A stretch of 64,000 nt of DNA from an uncultured Bacilli bacterium (GTDB lineage: Bacteria > Bacillota_I > Bacilli_A > RF39 > UBA660), in contig CAKPKR010000006.1 of the NCBI GenBank assembly GCA_934167465.1, positions 1 to 64,000 of the forward strand, given 5' to 3'. Positions within the stretch are counted from its first letter, which is position 1. Every line of letters starts with the position of its first letter. Below are positions 45,301 through 52,205 of this stretch, piece after piece. The translations under genes were made by a program, and so were the position numbers. The notes under the pieces were generated by a model, which did not search any database, was not told the DNA's origin, and worked only from the letters and a program-made list of their open reading frames with translations.

Positions 45301-45921
45301 TATATCTTGATCATTTGATAATCCAACTGCTCTAAGTAATGTAGTAACTGGAACTTTTCTTGTTCTATCAATTCTTACATAAATTACATCTCTGGCGTCC
45401 AATTCGTATTCTAGCCATGTACCTCTATTAGGAATAACTTGACTAGTTATAACTAATCTACCATTTTTGTCTATTTCTTTTCCATAATAAGCAGATGGAG
45501 ATCTTACTAATTGTGATACGATAACTCTTTCAGCCCCATTAATTATAAATGTACCACTCTCAGTCATAACAGGCATATCTCCCAAGTAAATTTCTTGTTC
45601 TTTTACCTCACCTGTTTCTTGATTGAATAATCTGGCTTCTACTTTTAAAGGTGCTGCATAAGTTGCATATCTTTCTTTGCATTCTTTAATTGAATATCTT
45701 GGTTTTTCAAAGAAATAATCACCAAATTCAAGTGTTAAATTTCCTGTAAAGCTTTCTACAGGAAAAATATCATCAAATACTTCTTTGATACCATTTTTCA
45801 TAAATTCATCATATGATTTTGTTTGAACTTCTAATAGATTTCCTAGTTCAATTGCATTTTTAGTTTTTGCATAACTTCTTCTTTCACGATAGTCTCCAAT
45901 TTTTTTTACTTTATAAGCCAC
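42334..45921 (-). CDS. rpoB: RNA polymerase beta subunit
   Basis: 1195 residues, GTG start after GGGGTGAAATA. All conserved regions are present, including the rifampicin pocket SSQLSQFMDQTNPIAEL and SNKRRLSSLGPGG. In E. coli numbering, D516 and S531 are conserved but position 526 is Asn (codon 44497-44499) instead of His. The C-terminal 60 residues are very acidic (DEIVEDEEDEFDDFDDIEDA). Cotranscribed with rpoC. Confidence 0.98.
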   Translation of the reverse strand: MAYKVKKIGDYRERRSYAKTKNAIELGNLLEVQTKSYDEFMKNGIKEVFDDIFPVESFTGNLTLEFGDYFFEKPRYSIKECKERYATYAAPLKVEARLFNQETGEVKEQEIYLGDMPVMTESGTFIINGAERVIVSQLVRSPSAYYGKEIDKNGRLVITSQVIPNRGTWLEYELDARDVIYVRIDRTRKVPVTTLLRAVGLSNDQDIVDLFGENEYLEKTIIKDTNKNTDESLIDIHSKLRPGEPSTLDSAKNQLITRFFDAFRYDLSKVGRYKFNRKLNVTDRLLGLTLAETIKDGEKTFEKGTNITKEVLEELKPILANGYGVKEVLINNELDTYNKVQIIKVYSPRDSKKIINIIGNDPTIEEKRLTISDIYASVSYYLNLLEGIGSFDEIDHLSNRRVRQVGELLQNQFRIGISRIERVIRDRMSTQEITEVTPKTLINIRPLTASIKEFFGSSQLSQFMDQTNPIAELSNKRRLSSLGPGGLSRDRAGMEVRDVNPSHYGRLCPVESPEGPNIGLITSLASYARINDYGFIMTPYRRIKDRKLTDEVVYMTADEELEYYISQAAVEIDKDGRIVSDTVPVRYRGENMMLDADKVDYMDVSPQQAVSISTQGIPFLEHDDGKRALMGANMQRQAIPLLQAEAPLVGTGVEGVAAKDSGAVVIANGNGVVDYVDARKIIVKTLGGMDTYYLNGYERSNAGTCYHQVPIVRLGDEVKAGQIIADGPSTEKGEMALGKNVTVAFMNFNGYNYEDAVILNERLVKDDVFTSIHIEDYQIECRDTKLGPEEFTRDIPNISEEARKNLDENGIIRIGTEVKNDDILVGKVTPKGMAELTSEEKLLHAIFGEKTREVRDTSLRVPNGGAGIVHDVKVFTKEDCDELPAGVSKIVRVYIAQKRKITVGDKMAGRHGNKGVISLVLPEEDMPYLPNGQPIDILLNPLGVPSRMNLGQILEMHLGMAAKQLGIYMATPVFDGATRGEILDALKEAGLEEDGKSWLYDGRTGEKFDNRISVGVMYMIKLHHMVDDKLHARSTGPYSLVTQQPLGGKAQFGGQRFGEMEVWALYAYGAAHVLQEMMTIKSDDVVGRVRVYESLVKGTPIPASGIPESFRVLTKEFQALGLDITVLNEEGKFVDLKELEASDEDSYLSTNEFETTEDLPVDDEIVEDEEDEFDDFDDIEDAPIEELEAMEGAED

Positions 45922-45989
45922 TATTTCACCCCTATGTACTAAATTTTAGGAAAACAATACGCAAAAATTCGCGCATACGTCAATATATG

Positions 45990-46018
45990 ATTTTAACAAA
46001 TTTATATCAATAAGTCAA
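45990..46018 (-). promoter_or_regulatory. rpoBC promoter
   Basis: -35 TTGACT (46013-46018), 17-bp spacer, -10 TAAAAT (45990-45995), about 70 bp upstream of rpoB. Confidence 0.7.
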
Positions 46019-46194
46019 TGTTATTAAAATCATTTTTACAATTTAATATCAATATAATTTATACAACATTCTTTCTTGCCAATTTCAAGATTCTTCTGTT
46101 TATATAAGCTATATTAATATCAACTTATATTTTTGTGTATGATACAAATTGGGATGCATCCAATAAAAATAAGTCTTATTTATAATACGACGAA

Positions 46195-46223
46195 AGCCCA
46201 TACTAGTTTTTTAAGTACAGGCT
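46195..46223 (-). terminator. Hairpin (partial terminator/attenuator) between rplL and rpoB
   Basis: AGCCTGTACT pairs with AGTATGGGCT (10 bp with G-U) and is followed by only three T's, so termination may be partial. Such hairpins adjust RNA polymerase to ribosomal protein output. Confidence 0.55.
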
Positions 46224-46241
46224 AACATCATAACTATTAAA

Positions 46242-46610
46242 TTATTTTAATTCGATAGTAGCTCCAGCTTCTTCGAATTTTGCTTTCATTTCTTTAGCTT
46301 CATCAGTAGATACGTTTTCTTTAATAACTCCACCATTATCAGCGATTGCTTTAGATTCACCTAAACCTAAACCAGTAATTTCTTTAATTAATTTGATAAC
46401 GGCAAGTTTATTAGCACCAGCACTAGCTAGTACTACATTAACTGAGCTTGGTCCTTCTTCAACAGCAGCACCTGCTACTGGAGCAGCTACAGCTACTGCA
46501 CTTGGATCTACACCAAATTCTTCTTTCATTGCGTCTACTAATTCTTTAACTTCAAGAATAGTCATTTCTTTTAATCCACTAATAAATTCGTCTTTTGTAA
46601 ATTTTGCCAT
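46242..46610 (-). CDS. rplL: 50S ribosomal protein L7/L12
   Basis: 122 residues: helical N-terminal dimerisation part (EFISGLKEMTILEVKELVDAM), an Ala/Val-rich hinge (VAVAAPVAGAAVEEG), and the C-terminal factor-binding domain (NKLAVIKLIKEITGLGLGE). Stalk protein recruiting translation GTPases. 15 nt after rplJ. Confidence 0.97.
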   Translation of the reverse strand: MAKFTKDEFISGLKEMTILEVKELVDAMKEEFGVDPSAVAVAAPVAGAAVEEGPSSVNVVLASAGANKLAVIKLIKEITGLGLGESKAIADNGGVIKENVSTDEAKEMKAKFEEAGATIELK

Positions 46611-46625
46611 TTTATATTCCTCCTT

Positions 46626-47120
46626 TTAATTATTTTCTAAATCTTGACTATATAAGTCTAAGCAAATTGATAAGTCACGAACAACTCCCATAAGTCCACC
46701 TGCAAGCATTGTAAGTAATCCTTCTCTTGATGGAATTGAAGCAAGTTCGTTTAACATTTTTTCATCAGCTATTTCTCCGTCTACAACACCAACTTTGATT
46801 TCTAATGCTTTATGAGTTTTTGCGAAATCAGCTAGAGTTTTAACAGGAGCAACTGCATCAGCACCAAAAGCAATAGCTTTAGGTCCATTTAAATGTTCAT
46901 CAATATTGATGTTCATTTTTTCTAATGCTCTTTTTGTAAGAGTGTTTTTGTAAACTTTGAATTCTGAATCAGATTCTTTTAATTTTCTTCTTAATTCATT
47001 TGTTTCAGTAACTGTAAGTCCACGATATTCAAATAAAATGTATGAAGAAGAGTTTTTCATTTTGTCAACTATTTCATTAACAACTGATTCTTTTTTTTCA
47101 ATTATTTTTTGATTTGCCAC
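46626..47120 (-). CDS. rplJ: 50S ribosomal protein L10
   Basis: 164 residues from GTG 47118-47120 (GGAGGTGCAACTA upstream). VNEIVDKMKNSSSYILFEYRG, TELRRKL-type segment NELRRKLKESDSEFKVYKN, and GPKAIAFGADAVAP are typical. Stalk base, binds L7/L12 and represses its own leader. Confidence 0.96.
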   Translation of the reverse strand: MANQKIIEKKESVVNEIVDKMKNSSSYILFEYRGLTVTETNELRRKLKESDSEFKVYKNTLTKRALEKMNINIDEHLNGPKAIAFGADAVAPVKTLADFAKTHKALEIKVGVVDGEIADEKMLNELASIPSREGLLTMLAGGLMGVVRDLSICLDLYSQDLENN

Positions 47121-47139
47121 TAGTTGCACCTCCTTAAGT

Positions 47140-47250
47140 TTTATTCCGTAAAAATCCCTTACGTAATTACAGTAAGGGACCAAAGATCTTCATTATAAAG
47201 TCCTCGGTAGGTAATTAAGCTTTGTTTTGCTCCTACTGTCTACGGTACAT
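47140..47250 (-). promoter_or_regulatory. Ribosomal protein L10 leader with intrinsic attenuator
   Basis: The minus strand has the conserved L10-leader pieces AGACAGTAGGAGC (47229-47241) and CCTACCGAGGA (47201-47211). A terminator hairpin TCCCTTAC/GTAAGGGA plus T's (47150-47179) follows. L10(L12)4 binding would control rplJL expression. Confidence 0.85.
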
Positions 47251-47271
47251 ATTTTTTTCACGAACAATCTA

Positions 47272-47300
47272 ATTATAGCACATTTTTAATTAGATGTCAA
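47272..47300 (-). promoter_or_regulatory. rplJL promoter
   Basis: -35 TTGACA (47295-47300), 17-bp spacer, extended -10 TGCTATAAT (TATAAT at 47272-47277). It overlaps the last codons of rplA. Confidence 0.82.
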
Positions 47301-47985
47301 AACTATTTGCATCAATTTTAATTCCTGGACCCATTGTTGAAGATACGGCTACATTTAAAATGTATTTGCCTTTAACAACTGATGGTTTAGTTTTAGCTAT
47401 TAATGATACAAAGGCATTTAAATTTTCTATTAATTTTTCATTATCAAATGATACTTTACCAATTATAACATGTAAATTACCATAACTATCTGTACGATAT
47501 TCAACTCGTCCTTTTTTTACATCTTCTACTGCTGTTTTAGTATCTATTGTTACAGTTCCAGTTTTTGGGTTTGGCATTAATCCTTTTGGTCCTAATACTC
47601 TACCTATTTTACCTAAAGCAGGCATCATATCTGGAGTAGCAATCATTGTATCGAAATCGAACCAATTTTCTTTTTCGATTTTTTCAATCATATCTGTATC
47701 TCCAACATAATCAGCGCCAGCTTCTTTAGCAGCTTTAGCAGCTTCTCCTTTTGCTATAACTAATACTTTTTTAGTTTTACCAGTTCCATTAGGAAGAACG
47801 ATAGCTCCTCTTAATTGTTGATCAGCCTTTTTAGTATCAAGGTTTAATCTTAATGCTAACTCAACTGATGCATCAAAACTAGATATTGATGTTTCTTTTA
47901 CTAAAGCGATAGCTTCTTCTTTAGTATATGCTTTGCCTTTTTCAATTTTAGCTAAAGCTTCTACATATTTTTTACCTTTTTTCAT
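47290..47985 (-). CDS. rplA: 50S ribosomal protein L1
   Basis: 231 residues from the ATG after CAAGGAGGTAAAAAA; the longer frame lacks a site. GRVLGPKGLMPNPKTGTVT and MGPGIKIDANSF are diagnostic. L1 stalk protein and likely translational repressor of the rplK-rplA message. Its stop overlaps the rplJ promoter. Confidence 0.97.
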   Translation of the reverse strand: MKKGKKYVEALAKIEKGKAYTKEEAIALVKETSISSFDASVELALRLNLDTKKADQQLRGAIVLPNGTGKTKKVLVIAKGEAAKAAKEAGADYVGDTDMIEKIEKENWFDFDTMIATPDMMPALGKIGRVLGPKGLMPNPKTGTVTIDTKTAVEDVKKGRVEYRTDSYGNLHVIIGKVSFDNEKLIENLNAFVSLIAKTKPSVVKGKYILNVAVSSTMGPGIKIDANSFDI

Positions 47986-48049
47986 TTTTTTACCTCCTTG
48001 TGGTTTAATAGCGGATTTTATTCCTCCCACATAGTTTTACCTATATGAA

Positions 48050-48475
48050 TTAGTCTTCTACTTTAACGCCCATGTTTTGAGCTGTTCCAGCCACTTGTTT
48101 CATAGCTGATTCAATGTCATAAGCATTTAAGTCTGGTAATTTAATTTCTGCAATTTCTCTTAATTGTTCTTTAGTTAAAGTTGCTACTGTTTCATTAGAT
48201 CCTTTAACTGCACCTTTCTTAATTCCAGTAAGTTTTTTAATTAAGAAAGATGTTGGTGGAGTTTTAATTACGAAATCGAATGTTCTGTCTTCATAAACAG
48301 TTAATTCAACTGGTAATATATCTCCCATTTTATCTTTTGTAGCATCGTTGTATTTTGTACAGAATTCTTGAATATTAATTCCTAATGGTCCTACAACTGT
48401 TCCAACTGGTGGAGCTGGTGTAGCTTTTCCTGCAGCGATTGCTAACTTAACAACTCTTGTAATTTTCTTTGCCAC
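48050..48475 (-). CDS. rplK: 50S ribosomal protein L11
   Basis: 141 residues from GTG 48473-48475 behind GGAGGTG. VKLAIAAGKATPAPPVG, GPLGINIQEFC and PPTSFLIKK are universal L11 signatures. Binds the GTPase-associated centre of 23S rRNA. Confidence 0.97.
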   Translation of the reverse strand: MAKKITRVVKLAIAAGKATPAPPVGTVVGPLGINIQEFCTKYNDATKDKMGDILPVELTVYEDRTFDFVIKTPPTSFLIKKLTGIKKGAVKGSNETVATLTKEQLREIAEIKLPDLNAYDIESAMKQVAGTAQNMGVKVED

Positions 48476-48484
48476 GAAAAACAC

Positions 48485-48578
48485 CTCCTATATATTTTTT
48501 TTCGCGAGCGGTCCAAATGATATCCGCTTTAACTCATATCTCCCGCTTTCATCTATATTAATAAAAATATAGCTAATT
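48485..48578 (-). promoter_or_regulatory. Structured rplKA leader
   Basis: The transcript leader contains AGCGG...CCGCT and related GCGG repeats forming at least one hairpin ahead of the ribosome site. A role in L1 or L11 feedback is likely by analogy but not shown. Confidence 0.4.
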
Positions 48579-48579
48579 T

Positions 48580-48608
48580 AATATAACACATTTTATTTAT
48601 TTTGTAAA
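48580..48608 (-). promoter_or_regulatory. rplKA promoter
   Basis: -35 TTTACA (48603-48608), 17-bp spacer, -10 TATATT (48580-48585), abutting the end of the preceding gene. Confidence 0.65.
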
Positions 48609-49088
48609 CTATTTACTAAGTTTCTTTTGTTTATTTTTATCTTTTTTTAATAATACTATTTTAACTTCTTTGTTTTCTAAAATGGAATTTACTGCAAGAT
48701 TATATAGATAATTTAAATAAATAAGTTCATCAACGCTTAAATTACATTTGATTTCAATAGTTATTTGATTATCCCATATTTTTTCATCATTAATTGATTC
48801 ACATAACTTAATTATGTTTAATTCTTCAAAAAATAAACATTCAAGTGTTATTATTCTTGTTTTATATTTTTTGATTGCTAAATTGTATAATTTTTCATTT
48901 TCCTTTATTTCATAAAAAATCTCTCTTATATCGATTATATCTTGATATGATATTTTTTCTTCTTTTGGTTTAATGATATTATCTATTTCTTTCATTAAAT
49001 ATTCTAATTGTTCATTTGTATTATCGTTCAAATATTTTTTCTTTAACAAATTTGATAATTTATCAATTTTATTTTCTATTTCCCCCAC
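48609..49088 (-). CDS. Unknown protein inserted between nusG and rplK
   Basis: 159 residues from the GTG six nt after GGAAGTG. Entirely soluble and rich in Lys, Glu, Ile and Asn, mostly helical: an N-terminal amphipathic helix (EIENKIDKLSNLLKKKYL), a central EKISYQDIIDIREIFYEIKENEKLY and a C-terminal VDELIYLNYLYNLAVNS. No family recognised. The nusG-rplK junction is normally direct, so this is a lineage-specific insertion into a core operon. Confidence 0.55.
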   Translation of the reverse strand: MGEIENKIDKLSNLLKKKYLNDNTNEQLEYLMKEIDNIIKPKEEKISYQDIIDIREIFYEIKENEKLYNLAIKKYKTRIITLECLFFEELNIIKLCESINDEKIWDNQITIEIKCNLSVDELIYLNYLYNLAVNSILENKEVKIVLLKKDKNKQKKLSK

Positions 49089-49101
49089 TATAAACACTTC
49101 C

Positions 49102-49638
49102 TTAATTTACTTTTTCAATTTGAGATAAGTTAATTTCAACTATTGTTTCTTGTCCAAATAAGTCAATTGCTATTTCTAATTCTTGTGTTTCTATATTGAT
49201 TTTCTTAACTTTACCAAACATATTAGCGAATGGTCCAGAGATAACTTTAACTTGATCACCAACTTTTAAGTCATTTCCAATTTCTAATCTGCTCATACCC
49301 ATAGATCCTAAAATTTTATCTACTTCTTGTGGAGATAAAGGAAATGGTTTTGCTCCTTTACCACTTGATCCAATGAACCCTGTTACTCCTGGAGTGTTTC
49401 TTACAATAAACCAAGCCTCATCATTCATCACCATTTCTACTAATATATATCCTGGAAACATTTTTTTTACTTTTTTCTTTTCTTTTCCATCTTTTAGTTC
49501 TATTTCTTCTTGTTCTGGAACTACTACTCTATAGATGTAATCTTCCATTCCCATTGTACTAGCACGCATTTCTAGTTTTTCTTTTACTTTATTTTCATGA
49601 CCTGAATAAGTATTAACTACATACCATTCTTTTTCCAT
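49102..49638 (-). CDS. nusG: Transcription elongation factor NusG
   Basis: 178 residues. EWYVVNTYSGHENKVKEKLE opens the NGN domain. VEMVMNDEAWFIVRNTPGVTGFIG follows, and a KOW domain (GDQVKVISGPFANMFGKVKKI) is at about 123-178. Start after AGGAGGAAAAT. Downstream of secE. Confidence 0.97.
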   Translation of the reverse strand: MEKEWYVVNTYSGHENKVKEKLEMRASTMGMEDYIYRVVVPEQEEIELKDGKEKKKVKKMFPGYILVEMVMNDEAWFIVRNTPGVTGFIGSSGKGAKPFPLSPQEVDKILGSMGMSRLEIGNDLKVGDQVKVISGPFANMFGKVKKINIETQELEIAIDLFGQETIVEINLSQIEKVN

Positions 49639-49647
49639 ATTTTCCTC

Positions 49648-49827
49648 CTATTTTATAATCATTTTAATACCCGTTAGTATTAAGTCTAAGCTTGCAAAAA
49701 ATAATGCAAATATAAGTACACATGATAGTGTTGCTACTGAATAAGCAATAATTGTTTTTTTGTCAGGCCACTTTACTTTAGTCATTTCTTTTTTTACACT
49801 TACCAAAAATCTAGCTATTTTTTTCAT
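49648..49827 (-). CDS. secE: Preprotein translocase subunit SecE
   Basis: 59 residues: MKKIARFLVSVKKEMTKVKW then P-D-K-K-T, the conserved amphipathic helix and WP motif, and a single membrane helix (IIAYSVATLSCVLIFALFFA). This is the short Gram-positive SecE. Its stop overlaps the nusG ribosome site. It clamps SecY in the translocon. Confidence 0.93.
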   Translation of the reverse strand: MKKIARFLVSVKKEMTKVKWPDKKTIIAYSVATLSCVLIFALFFASLDLILTGIKMIIK

Positions 49828-49891
49828 TTCACACCTTCTTTAAAATATATGATTTTTTTCAAAATAAAAACACCTTTTCGTGTCTAAATAA

Positions 49892-49920
49892 ATATTACCA
49901 TATTGTATTTAAAAAGTCAA
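49892..49920 (-). promoter_or_regulatory. secE-nusG promoter
   Basis: -35 TTGACT (49915-49920), 17-bp spacer, -10 TAATAT (49892-49897). Confidence 0.7.
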
Positions 49921-49953
49921 TATAAGTAAATAAAAAGTTGTTTTTTTAGAATA

Positions 49954-49985
49954 ATAAAAAAACTGTGTTTTATAATTACACAGTT
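49954..49985 (-). terminator. Terminator of the 50.0-50.8 kb surface gene
   Basis: AACTGTGT-AATTATAAA-ACACAGTT followed by seven T's. Confidence 0.85.
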
Positions 49986-50007
49986 AATTATATATGGCTC
50001 TAAATTA

Positions 50008-50832
50008 TTATGAAAGTTTTGATTTAGGAATTGTTATTACTGGACGGATGCCTAATGTATTATATTTAACTTCAGAATCAGATAAAGTACCATGGTAATC
50101 AATTCTCATAACAGTATTATTAGATCTAACAAATGGCGTTGAAGTCCAATAACCATATGTTGCTATTGATTCAGAAACATTACATCCATAAGAAGTGCAA
50201 CTATTTGTATAATCAAACAACCAAGCATATCTACTTGTTCCTTTTCCACTAGCAGTTTGTGTTTCACTATTACTATCCAAATAAAAACCAGAAACTTGAT
50301 GAATATATTTTTCGTTTTCGGTTATGATTGCAATTTCTTTATCTGTTATTAATCTTGGTATATTTTTCCAGTTTGAAACACTAACAAGTTTATCTACTTC
50401 CACCTTTAAATTACTTTCTTCATACGATACATTTTTATTATCATTATTCCAAGCAATCATAGCAGTTGTGTTATGATCTAATATCATATTCACCGTTGAG
50501 GAATCCGAAGAATCATTAAATATATACCATTTCATACATCCAACTTTATTTTCATTTTTACTATTATCTTCAACGTAATCTTCACATATTTCTCCACTTA
50601 CTGGATTATAATATATTACTGTTCCATTTTTATAAAAATAATTATAACCTTTTTTATTAATTTTATTATATAATTCATTTAAAGCATCATTTACATTCAT
50701 ACTACTTCCATCACTTGCATTATATACTACATCTGTTGCTTTATATGTTGTTGCAGCATATACACTTATACTAGTAACTATAATAGTTGTAATTATTATT
50801 AAAAATATTCTACTTTTTATTATTTTTTTCAT
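50008..50832 (-). CDS. Secreted surface protein under a G-tract promoter
   Basis: 274 residues. MKKIIKSRIFLIIITTIIVT is a signal/anchor helix. A shared module follows (YKATDVVYNASDGSSMNVND, residues 30-49), then a large domain with two pairs of cysteines (GEICEDYV/VGCMKW; NSCTSYGC) and a C-terminal WTSTPF...RIDY...LGIRPVITI motif common in gut-Firmicute extracellular proteins of unknown function. Paralogous to the pseudogene at 32448-33014. Expression is probably switched by the G10 promoter tract. Confidence 0.75.
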   Translation of the reverse strand: MKKIIKSRIFLIIITTIIVTSISVYAATTYKATDVVYNASDGSSMNVNDALNELYNKINKKGYNYFYKNGTVIYYNPVSGEICEDYVEDNSKNENKVGCMKWYIFNDSSDSSTVNMILDHNTTAMIAWNNDNKNVSYEESNLKVEVDKLVSVSNWKNIPRLITDKEIAIITENEKYIHQVSGFYLDSNSETQTASGKGTSRYAWLFDYTNSCTSYGCNVSESIATYGYWTSTPFVRSNNTVMRIDYHGTLSDSEVKYNTLGIRPVITIPKSKLS

Positions 50833-50854
50833 TTATAACACCTATCCTACTTAG

Positions 50855-50885
50855 ATTATACCCCCCCCCCAGACGTAAAAGTCAA
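50855..50885 (-). promoter_or_regulatory. Promoter with G10 tract in spacer (phase-variable candidate)
   Basis: -35 TTGACT (50880-50885) and -10 TATAAT (50855-50860) are separated by 19 bp, of which ten are an uninterrupted G run (50861-50870). Loss of two G's would give the optimal 17-bp spacing. Confidence 0.75.
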
Positions 50886-50954
50886 GAAAAATGTTACAAT
50901 TTTTTTATAAATTTTGTAGAACTTATTATATTTTTTAAACATTATTATAGTTCA

Positions 50955-50990
50955 AAATTAAAAAGAACCAAAGTAGCACTACCTTGGTTC
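50955..50990 (-). terminator. Orphan terminator upstream of the phase-variable gene
   Basis: GAACCAAGGTAG-TG-CTACTTTGGTTC then T's on the minus strand. No minus-strand gene precedes it within 750 bp, so it may end a small RNA or insulate the promoter. Confidence 0.65.
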
Positions 50991-51096
50991 AAATGTATTA
51001 AATTAATAATACAGTATATTATATGTAAACAAAAAATATAATTATTATATAATTGATTATTTTGTCAATAAATGTTACAATTTAGTAGGTGATAGT

Positions 51097-51729
51097 ATGA
51101 AGAAAGAAGATATTCCTAATATTTTAACAATGACTAGAATTGTATTAACTCCAGTCATAATCATATTAGGTTTGTTAAATAAAACTAATCTAGTAATTAT
51201 ATTTGCCATTATATGTGCCTTAACTGATATGTTGGATGGTAAATTAGCTCGCAAATGGAATGTTATTTCAAGAAAAGGCGCTAAATTAGATACAATAGCT
51301 GATAAAATATTTGGAATTGGAATAATTATTAGTTTAATAAGAAAAAAACACTTATTAATATATCTTTTAATATTGGAAATTATTATAGCTATAACTAATT
51401 TATACTATTATTATTCTACAAATAAGGTCGAATCATTAATGATTGGAAAAATCAAAACTACATTTTTATTTTGTAGTATAATATTTTGCATGATAAGTTT
51501 ATATTTTAAAATTGATGGTGGTTTAACTAATGGTTTTATATATGCTACCATAAACTTGCAAATACTATGTTTAGTTCAATATTTTCTTAACTTTTTAGAT
51601 AATAAAAATCCAATTACCGTTGAAAATAATTTAACCCATCAAAAAATTATGAATGAAGAAATAGAAAAAACAATTAAAATCAATAATTTAACCGATTTAA
51701 TAGAAGAATATAGTGAAAACGAAAAATAG
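51097..51729 (+). CDS. CDP-alcohol phosphatidyltransferase (PgsA-like)
   Basis: 210 residues. Complete family motif D44-x2-D47-G48-x2-A51-R52-x8-G61-x3-D65-x3-D69, about five to six helices, and a 45-residue polar C-terminal tail. Most similar in layout to phosphatidylglycerophosphate synthases, making the first step to phosphatidylglycerol. Start after TAGGTGATAGT. Isolated plus-strand gene. Confidence 0.88.
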   Translation: MKKEDIPNILTMTRIVLTPVIIILGLLNKTNLVIIFAIICALTDMLDGKLARKWNVISRKGAKLDTIADKIFGIGIIISLIRKKHLLIYLLILEIIIAITNLYYYYSTNKVESLMIGKIKTTFLFCSIIFCMISLYFKIDGGLTNGFIYATINLQILCLVQYFLNFLDNKNPITVENNLTHQKIMNEEIEKTIKINNLTDLIEEYSENEK

Positions 51730-51748
51730 ATACGTATGTATCTATTTT
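51723..51748. terminator. Bidirectional terminator holding both stop codons
   Basis: Perfect 11-bp arms AAAATAGATAC/GTATCTATTTT. The phosphatidyltransferase TAG (51727-51729) and the opposing gene's TAG (51742-51744) are mirror-image parts of the two arms. Confidence 0.9.
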
Positions 51749-52149
51749 GTTTTATTTGCTAAACGTTTAATTTTAGAATCACTATAATTTAGAGATAGTC
51801 TTGATAATTTTGTTCTTATTGATTTTAATTTATCTTTATTAATGTCATTTTCTAAATATACCTCAGAAACTTTATAAATTGTTTTTCTTTCATAAATTGG
51901 CATTATATAATCAATGACTATTATATATGTTGCATTTTCTATTTCAAATACTTTTTTTTCAATTTGATCAGAACGAATAGTTGTATATTTATCAAATTTG
52001 GAAGTTAGTTTAATTTTATCTTCTAAAGAAAATTTTTCTATTTGTTCTTTAATAGTTCCATCTGTCATTATTTTTGAACCAAATACTTTTTCAGAAAATT
52101 CATCCCAAACATTTTTTATTCCAGTTAAGGTTTCAATTCTTTTATTCAT
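51742..52149 (-). CDS. Unknown soluble protein
   Basis: 135 residues from the ATG with GGAG upstream. Charged, mixed alpha/beta, with ENATYIIVIDYIMPIYERKTIYKVSEVYLE in the middle and a basic C-terminus (LSRLSLNYSDSKIKRLANK). No domain recognised, no signal peptide. Lies downstream of the polysaccharide deacetylase by about 55 nt and may be cotranscribed. Confidence 0.5.
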   Translation of the reverse strand: MNKRIETLTGIKNVWDEFSEKVFGSKIMTDGTIKEQIEKFSLEDKIKLTSKFDKYTTIRSDQIEKKVFEIENATYIIVIDYIMPIYERKTIYKVSEVYLENDINKDKLKSIRTKLSRLSLNYSDSKIKRLANKTK

Positions 52150-52205
52150 GATGCAATCGACTCCAAGATACACATATTACATTACATCTGTATTTTTGGC
52201 AATAG

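Larger units (their letters stand above)
45922..46241. other. rplL-rpoB intergenic leader
   Basis: 320 nt without a gene. It holds the hairpin after rplL, a strong promoter for rpoB and an AT-rich leader with an ATACGC..GCGCAT inverted element near 45958-45980. Confidence 0.6.

Noticed and set aside
50861..50870. G10 tract as a sequencing artefact
   Set aside because: Not excluded, but its exact placement between good promoter boxes and the related G-run at the paralogue argue for a real feature; read-level data would decide.
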